Source: Trichobilharzia regenti (taxonomy: Eukaryota; Platyhelminthes; Trematoda; Strigeidida; Schistosomatidae). From it: DNA of 64,000 nucleotides. Both the position numbers and the translations under genes were made by a program. Below are positions 57,593 to 64,000 of this stretch, piece after piece. Numbering within the stretch: the first letter of the stretch is position 1; every line of letters starts with the position of its first letter. The stretch lies in NCBI GenBank assembly GCA_944472135.2, contig OX235270.1:138399632-138463631 (forward strand), given 5' to 3'. Under the pieces are notes generated by a model. The model had not been told where the DNA came from. It ran no database searches and saw only the letters and a program-made list of their open reading frames with translations.

Positions 57593-57860
57593 AGGAGAAA
57601 ATGGAGATGGATATGGTATACGTTGAGGAGGCCGTCAAATGGCATTGGGCGTAATGCAGGCCATCGCTCGAGTGGAGTCAACAATGAAAATGACGAGTGG
57701 GTCGTTGGTGCGAGGGTGACATGGGGGGAGGTCGTGAGAGGAGGAGATAAGAGATTATGGGTAATTGTGAACCCAGTTGAAGAGGACAGCAGAAAACAAG
57801 ACGAAGTGGAGGTGTGTTGTCGAAGCCCTATGTTCCACTCGGAACCCAAGGGAATAATAA
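57593..57860 (+). mobile_element. RTE-like 3' fragment
   Basis: The + frame reads R-K-W-R-W-I-W-Y-T-L-R-R-P-S, then G-H-R-S-S-G, and the 3' end GGAACCCAAGGGAATAATAATAATAAT. It is quite well kept but short. Confidence 0.75.
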
Positions 57861-58794
57861 TAATAATAAAAGAATTCTATATCACTATTATTTTATTCAG
57901 TTAAAATTATTCCGTCATAGACATTAAAAATGAAACACATGAATACAGACTGCTTTCTGTTCACAGTGACGTACCAAAATTCTGGGTTTCTGTTTACAAG
58001 ATACCATGTCTACTGTCTGTCTTCTGCTGATGCTTTGAGGACAAGGCAGTGTTGATGATGGTTGGCGGTGTCATCGATGACACACGTTTCGGCATCGTGA
58101 TGGCTTTTCAACTAGATGTACTTATATCCCATATTAAGTTCACTATGACAGTAAGTCAAGAGGTCTACATCTTTAGTGACATGTGGCAATTGTCACTGAC
58201 TGAAGTCATTTTCAATTCCCTGATGAGCGATTTTATCGGGTTTGTATCTTGACTGTAATACCGTCATTCACTGGGACGCGCATGTATCCAGTTTAATCAG
58301 TCCCAGATGGTATGAAATGTGCATCACTTTCTCTGCTAACAGACGCCATTAAACATGGTATATTTTTATTCATTTGGTTTTGGCAACACACTTGACCAGC
58401 TCATCATTTTCACCTTTTCTTTTTACGGAACAAAGTGAACAGCGCTTTGATTTTTTTCAATGAAGGCACAACAACACTCTAACGATGAAGGTAATTTAAT
58501 ATGTCTGACCTATTTGTATTCCATGCAATCAAGTGAAATAGAAAATAAAAAGTGGTCTACTTCTTCTATGGCCTATGCATCTATCTATCATTCTTCCTTA
58601 TATGTAAATTATAAATTACACTTCTTCTGTATTTATATACTAATCAGACTTGATAATTAGACTGATGTGCAGAATTATCGTATTACCAATTTAATACATC
58701 ATCTGTTCCTATAGTGAAATTAGTCATAAGGATATGAATAAAGTGACTTTGTATATCCCGCCTAATTTAAACCTCTTGTGAATGTAATCTGGTG
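57861..58794. other. No recognised feature
   Basis: A+T-rich with unsupported short frames. Confidence 0.35.
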
Positions 58795-58900
58795 TGGTTG
58801 CATTCTCTGAGCCTGGCGAGGGGTGGAACGGGGCTATTTTAATTAAGCAGATCTCATTGTTGTTTCAGACAACATCTTCAGTTCTTACTTCATAGCAAAA
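58795..58900 (-). mobile_element. PLE-type terminal repeat relic
   Basis: Contains GCATTCTCTGAGCCTGG and, on the minus strand, ACTGAAGATGTTGTCTGAAACAACAATGAGA, the same hairpin-bearing motif as the arms at 36184-36663. No ORF is attached. Confidence 0.5.
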
Positions 58901-59124
58901 TTTGGCTTTTAGAGTTCTTCATGAAGAAGGCGAAAAACACCGCCGCAGTTTATGCATTCATTTAAGTGGACAGAGCTATACTGAAGAGAATCGCAGCTTA
59001 TCTAGTGAGTGAGTTGAATTTTAGTCTTCAAAACGATGAACTCTGAATCTTTTAAAATTTCTGTTTATTGAAATGTTTGGTGTTTTGAAAAAAGGAAACT
59101 GTTTTGCTTGGATTTCACATGAGT
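58901..59124. other. No recognised feature
   Basis: Short unassigned stretch. Confidence 0.3.
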
Positions 59125-59560
59125 TTCTAGTTGACCGTTGGGCTTCAACAGCACATTTCCACTTTGACCCATCCTCTGTGGTCCCATTCAACCGGTCCCA
59201 AGACTGCCCATAATCTCACATCTCCTCCTCACACACTCTTCTCTGTGTCACACATGAACCCGTGTCAAACTTGTCGTTTTCCATTCGGACTATGGTCTGG
59301 TGAATGACGTCACTCAACGGTATTCTCAGTGTTCGACCTATCCATCTCCATTTTATTCTCTTACATATTTTTGAGCAATATGTTCTTGATTGGTTCGTCC
59401 CCAGAGTTTCTTTTTCCTAAATCCTTCTGGTTGCTATTTCGTGTTGAGTATGGAGCCAGTGAGGACAGCTATTGATAAACATCTGTCACAGTCCGTTTTG
59501 AATGTTTTCTGTGACGCGCACGTTCGGTTTGTGAGTCATATATGAGTGGTCAAGAGCACC
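59125..59560 (-). mobile_element. RTE-like 3' fragment
   Basis: The reverse complement of the C-terminal part (TGACCGTTGGGCTTCAACAGC, GAGCAATATGTTCTTGATTGG, ATCCTTCTGGTTG). It faces the + strand fragment at 59885-60465. Confidence 0.7.
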
Positions 59561-59884
59561 ACCAACTACAAATGAATTTCAACACATTAAGAAAGAAAAG
59601 GTGAATTATGATTGGCTAACGGAGTATATAACGGTGATATTTATAAAGCTGCTGAACCACTGTCTTCACTCTCAGTTTAAAGTACTTATTATCAATAGCA
59701 GTGTTTACAATTTCTTTCAGTTTTATGCACAACTGTCCAAAAGCATTCATAACATCAAGTCCGTTTTGCAATGAAACTAGCTGAAAATTTTTAGCATGTG
59801 TAAACGCATCATTTCAGAATAAAGTTGTTATTATTATTAACTGATTGTAATACTAATTCTCCTATCACGATAGATTCAGTTCCA
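59561..59884. other. No recognised feature
   Basis: A+T-rich gap between two oppositely oriented RTE-like fragments. Confidence 0.35.
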
Positions 59885-60465
59885 AGAAAAACCTATTTAG
59901 CATAATGCTAATCTTTATCAACTTGAAACTAATCTGGAAATCTTCATCACTCAGCATCAACAATAAAATCCAGTCGGATTTTCAATATAAACGTCAAGTC
60001 AGTCAGTTCTTCTATACGCATCAGAAACTTGGCGGGTGGGTCACAAAGAATATTTCCAACAGCCTGTTGTCTTCGCTCTACACTGAAGATCAGATGGCCG
60101 GGTCGGAAAAAATCACCAAGAAGAAACTATGGGAACAAACAAACAACACAAGAACCAATCGCCAACCAACAAATATGTAGGAGAAAGTGGAGATGGATTG
60201 GACACTCGCCGAGGAGGCCACTGGGTGACATCGCCCGCGCGTCAGGCCATTGCTCGAGTGGAACCAGGCCGAAAGGGAAGCACGCGGCGAGTGTGAAGTC
60301 AGTGCAAGGGTGACATGGAGGAGATCGTGTGAAGAGGAGTTGAAAGAGTATGGACTAACATGGATTCAGATGAAAAGTGAAGCAGAAGACAGAAGCAAGT
60401 GAAGACTTGCAGTTGAAATCCTATGTTCCATTAGGAACCCAAGGGAACAATAATAATAATAATGT
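59885..60465 (+). mobile_element. RTE-like 3' end, well preserved
   Basis: The + strand reads I-F-I-N-L-K-L-I-W-K-S-S-S-L-S-I-N-N-K-I, then after a frame change S-L-Y-T-E-D-Q-M-A-G-type and I-R-W-P-G-R, then R-R-K-W-R-W-I-G-H-S-P-R-R-P and G-H-C-S-S-G-T-R-P-K-G-K. It ends AGGAACCCAAGGGAACAATAATAATAAT. Confidence 0.8.
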
Positions 60466-60529
60466 GTTTAGAAAATCAGAATAACGTTTTTCTGAAGAAA
60501 TGACCATATATACATTTCAAGTATTGGTG

Positions 60530-60670
60530 TATTTGTAGGGATTTTGTTTGACCAGTTGGAGGATATCATCATGATCTGACATCAGTTAGAGAACCATTGA
60601 AAAACCAGCTGGGAATACTGGACGGTTGTTTCGTCCTGGCTTGGGAATCTTCAACAGTACGCATGTGTCA
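60530..60670 (-). mobile_element. SINE-C fragment (hammerhead and tail)
   Basis: On the minus strand GTACTGTTGAAGATTCCC, then AGGACGAAACAACCGTCCAGTA gives a hammerhead with stem I GTACTG/CAGTAT, intact GAAA and C3 changed to T. The tail follows to 60530. The tRNA-like head is missing. Confidence 0.7.
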
Positions 60671-62007
60671 CATTTTGTCAGGACCTCTTCAACAGAATAT
60701 GAGATCCGAGTGATTCTATTGGCATAGCTTTGACTTATACAGCAAATCGCGGTAAGCCAAGGTATGTTTTTCATTCATCAAACCACTATTTATATGGATA
60801 CAGTTTTATATTATTTGACCAATCACTGAGCGTTTGGTTTTTGGTTTACATTAAACAACGCAAAAAAGGAATGTTCAAATACTGATTGTATTCTGTTGCT
60901 AATGCCGTATTGAACTGTGGTAATATGTGAGAATAATATCCCATTGGCACACATTATCCGTATCACACCACCACCACCACCACAATATGAATAATTCTAT
61001 AGTGATTCAGTTAGACTCAGTGGTCAAATTTTTATACCCAAACATCCACAGCATCTGAATATTCGAAAATGTTGATGCTTTTCAAAATAAAGACACTTTA
61101 TCTTTAATATTATGCATAAACAATTCAATATTTATAGAGCTCAGTTAAATTTAAGCTTTGCAATGATGATAAGTCTTTTGAAAGTCACTCAACAAATAAT
61201 TGTGCTGGGAAAACACCATAACTGGCGACTGCATTCACTTAGCTGTGCAAACGCAGTTATGCATTGATCATTTTGTTTGAATAGCGATGAGTATTCAAAG
61301 TGTAGACAAAGGATGAAAACTGAATGCCTCACTTTTTAAACGGTGTTTTCGTCTTACACACCAGTGGTGTGTGTTCTAAGTTCACTAATGTTCACACCGA
61401 TAGTGACATTCTCATTAACATTCAGGGAAAGAAATATTTTGCTGTCGTAAAAGATATTGCAAACCGATTTCTTCCTTATTTTGTGTCTTCGTTGACAAAC
61501 CCAATACACTCACAGATGCAGACAGCCACACTACACAATCTCAGTTGTACAGCTAAGCTACTCAAATGAGAGAACAAAAATCTCTTCACTAAAGTATCCG
61601 TTCGTTTCTCTATAACCTAGATAGTTTAACTTTTCTGTAGTTTTAGACCTGAACTCTTGGAAAAGGATTTCTCACATGCAGCTTTCTATACATACATACT
61701 GAATTTTGAATAAATGTACCGTTTATAAGCTAAATAAATACGTGTAGACAAATTAACGATATATATATTTTTCTGGGGGTGGGGTGGGGGGGCTGGTGGA
61801 GCGTTGTCGTTGGAGTGAGTCCAAATACCAAATTCCATCAGTTCATTCAATTTTATTATCCAGGACAAAAATTTAGTTCACACTGTTCAAGTTCTCAGAC
61901 AGTTTCACACACACACACAAAATATATATATTATTTTCACATAGAATTGTAAAGTTCATGAAATCTCTTGTGAATGGCAAACAACAAAAGCAATTTATGT
62001 ATTCACA

Positions 62008-62066
<59 letters not shown>

Positions 62067-62789
62067 TTACTAAACAAATAGTAATCATAGTAACAATAAT
62101 AATAATAATTTAGCAAATCGTTCAAACAAATGTTTTTTTATAGACTTCTTCATTCATTGTACAACAATGTAGTGTTTTAATGAATCATACAACTGACCTT
62201 GATTCAGTTCTTATTTTCGCATCATTTTCAAACTATTTTCTTTTGTGTTTAGATATTTAGACAGATAAAGAGAGAAGTGTGTGGGAAGATGATGTGCCAA
62301 GATGAAGAATAAAATGTATATGCGTGTATTCTGATGAATACAATTTCTACATGTATACACCTTTCTATGTATTGCATATATATATATATATATAAACAAG
62401 CCAGACTCAAAACAAATTACAACAATTTATGACTTTAACCGAATGAGAATTACTAGTATTATTATTATTTAACCAATTTCATATTCGATTTACATAAAAA
62501 GATGTTTGTAGATGTGAATCATTTTTTAAAAGAGAGATGAAAATCAGGGACACTGGCAGACACACACACACATGTATTTTGGATATTTGATACATATTTC
62601 TCTTAAAGGTACAAGAAACGATCCGGTATGCGCACACGCACGCCCACACAGACACAAATACCGAATTGCAGAACAATTCAAGTGAAAACACCGCATAATA
62701 TTGGCATAAAACAACAGTTAACTGTGTGGTTTTTTTTTATTTCAAAATGAAGAGTTATTGTGTTTTTCTTTCTTGAAAAATAAAAATAC
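60671..62789. other. Simple-sequence-rich DNA without recognised genes
   Basis: It holds (CAC)n at 60966-60983, a G-rich tract near 61774-61797, a (CA)n at 61907-61920, long TA at 62014-62061, shorter TA at 62376-62394 and a (CA)n-type tract near 62563-62575. The + frame at 61324-61569 is open for 81 codons but unsupported. Confidence 0.4.
62014..62061. repeat. (TA)n microsatellite, longest in the window
   Basis: About 24 TA units without interruption. Confidence 0.95.
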
Positions 62790-62874
62790 CTGCCCAGAAA
62801 GATTTCAACAAACACATGATACATAGTTGTGCATTTTGTGAAGATATCTTGAATCATGTGGAAAAAAGCATCTG
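62790..62874 (-). CDS. Weak candidate exon
   Basis: An 85-nt minus-strand segment between GCTAAG and CAG|GTATTT is open in phase 1 to phase 2 and reads D-A-F-F-H-M-I-Q-D-I-F-T-K-C then H-V-F-V-E-I-F-L-G. The acceptor has a poor pyrimidine tract. Composition looks protein-like, but there is no homology that I recognise, and chance is a fair explanation. Confidence 0.15.
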
Positions 62875-62904
62875 CTTAGCGAAGTATATATTGTTTCAAG
62901 TGTG

Positions 62905-63055
62905 ACCACATATTGGTGTCACTTAGAGAAGTATTGGAAGCTGCCAGGGATTACTGGACCTCTGTTTCGTCCTGGTTTCGGACTCATCAACAGTACTCAC
63001 CAGGACCACCCGATTACAAGCCAAGCACGTAGACTATTCAGCTTAAAAGTGCTAT
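62905..63055 (-). mobile_element. SINE-C fragment with near-intact hammerhead
   Basis: On the minus strand GAGTACTGTTGATGAGTCC, then AGGACGAAACAGAGGTCCAGTA: stem I TACTG/CAGTA, stem II GTCC/GGAC with a loop, GAAA intact, and C3 changed to T in an otherwise TGATGA core. The head toward 63055 is decayed. Confidence 0.7.
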
Positions 63056-64000
63056 GCAAGTTTGAGGATAGACAGAAGAAGAAACATATCGGCCTAAAGT
63101 GGTACCTAATATCCTGATTCGTTGGCAAACATAAATTTAGGCGAACATGGAATACTAACTCAAGAGTAACGTTGAAACGACCAATGAGTTGAAGCCGTGG
63201 TTTTCCCAGGAAAACATTTATTTACGAGAAAAATACACATAATAATAATGAAACAACTCAATCCTGACCTTAATCCTAATCCCAACCTTAACCCTGGCGT
63301 GAAATCAATCTCTTGTCTTAACAATACTAAGAAACGGGATAGGGATGTAATTTAAACCTCAATTTGTACACAGTGTTCAAATTGACGCTGTAATAAACGG
63401 TAGCTTCTGTGAATCAAAGGTCATTGGTGCATTCTCACTCCATTGTCGTTATTCTTTGCAATAGTCAAATCAAATTCACTACTTGTAAGTTATACACAGA
63501 CAGGAGTGAAAACTCACAACGGTATCCGCTGGACGCTCAGAATATTCAGAATAAAAATATGTGATCGATTTGATAGCTAGGACGGCAGTCAAAGAAGCAA
63601 GCACAAATGGATGGTAGTAATGCTACTCGGTTGACTTATGTAGCTGGAGAGCACTTAACTTGACCAGTGGTCCTTGCTAGTGAGATATTAATGACTGAAA
63701 TACCGGACAACCATTTTAGGCAGAGCTCATCAGTAGTAGTGTATCGAGTTTAACTCCGCTTAATTACCAGAATTTTGGTTATTTGAACTGAGCCAGTATT
63801 CTGAAGCTGACGTGACTATGGACGTTCATCATACGAGTCGAAAATTTAACTTCCTTTCTAGATATAAAATCCTAGAGGATCTCCCAATTTTTTCATATGT
63901 TGCAACCAGACTGGTAAATGTACATTGGTGTAACAATCCTATTAGCTAGTTTATGCTTAATTTGAGTCATAATTATTAGCCAATGACTGACAAATATCCA
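63056..64000. other. No recognised gene; short telomere-like tract
   Basis: No exon or major repeat is supported. Positions 63263-63298 consist of six hexamers close to the telomere complement CCCTAA/CCTAAC. Confidence 0.35.
63263..63298. repeat. Interstitial telomere-like hexamers
   Basis: Six hexamers in register: CCTGAC, CTTAAT, CCTAAT, CCCAAC, CTTAAC, CCTGGC. Each differs by one to three bases from CCTAAC-type telomere repeats. Confidence 0.5.

Noticed and set aside
57511..57849. Long overlapping frames on both strands
   Set aside because: They run through a SINE head and an RTE-like 3' end; only the + frame matches the retrotransposon.
61873..62088. Long IY-repeat frame
   Set aside because: Again an artefact of the TA run at 62014-62061.

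Overview
This window looks like genomic DNA of a blood fluke (Schistosoma or a close relative). The evidence is a combination of features: high A+T content, many degraded Penelope-like elements (PLEs), RTE-type and CR1-type non-LTR retrotransposon pieces, and short tRNA-like retroposons carrying hammerhead-ribozyme remnants (Sm-alpha type). The few coding exons are short and lie in very long introns. This is inference from sequence pattern; no database was searched. There are no bacterial-style genes, operons, CRISPR arrays or rRNA genes.

The main gene is on the minus strand. Six exons with good splice sites lie at 43547-43831, 37172-37637, 22070-22288, 16891-17193, 8939-9033 and 4884-4998. 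They encode five follistatin-type modules, each an EGF-like N-part plus a Kazal domain, with 10 cysteines in most. Four modules sit on single exons ending at phase-1 introns. The last module is split by a phase-0 intron between its EGF-like and Kazal halves. The exon at 37172-37637 has an ATG and a signal peptide, yet another module exon lies about 6 kb upstream of it. This suggests either an alternative first exon or two adjacent paralogous genes. A possible last exon with an acidic tail, stop codon and AATAAA signals lies at 1000-1062. The product should be a secreted or extracellular-matrix multi-Kazal protein of the agrin/follistatin/FSTL type, with possible protease-inhibitor or growth-factor-binding roles. 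The orthologue cannot be named from the sequence alone.

Further upstream on the same strand are a well-spliced exon for a hydrophobic membrane segment (56244-56460), a weak exon candidate (62790-62874) and an unassigned open stretch (about 45001-45300). These may belong to another gene.

Almost all the rest is mobile DNA: about a dozen PLE fragments, some with 85-260 bp inverted terminal repeats; about a dozen 3' fragments of an RTE-like element, the longest at 14405-16395; a CR1-like fragment nested inside a PLE; a tRNA-derived SINE ('SINE-B') in about ten copies, several with clear target-site duplications; a hammerhead tRNA-SINE ('SINE-C'), two copies of which fold back on their own 3' tails; and Sm-alpha-like hammerhead repeats, two of which carry hammerheads head-to-head at both ends. 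Family labels such as SINE-B and SINE-C are working names used only here.
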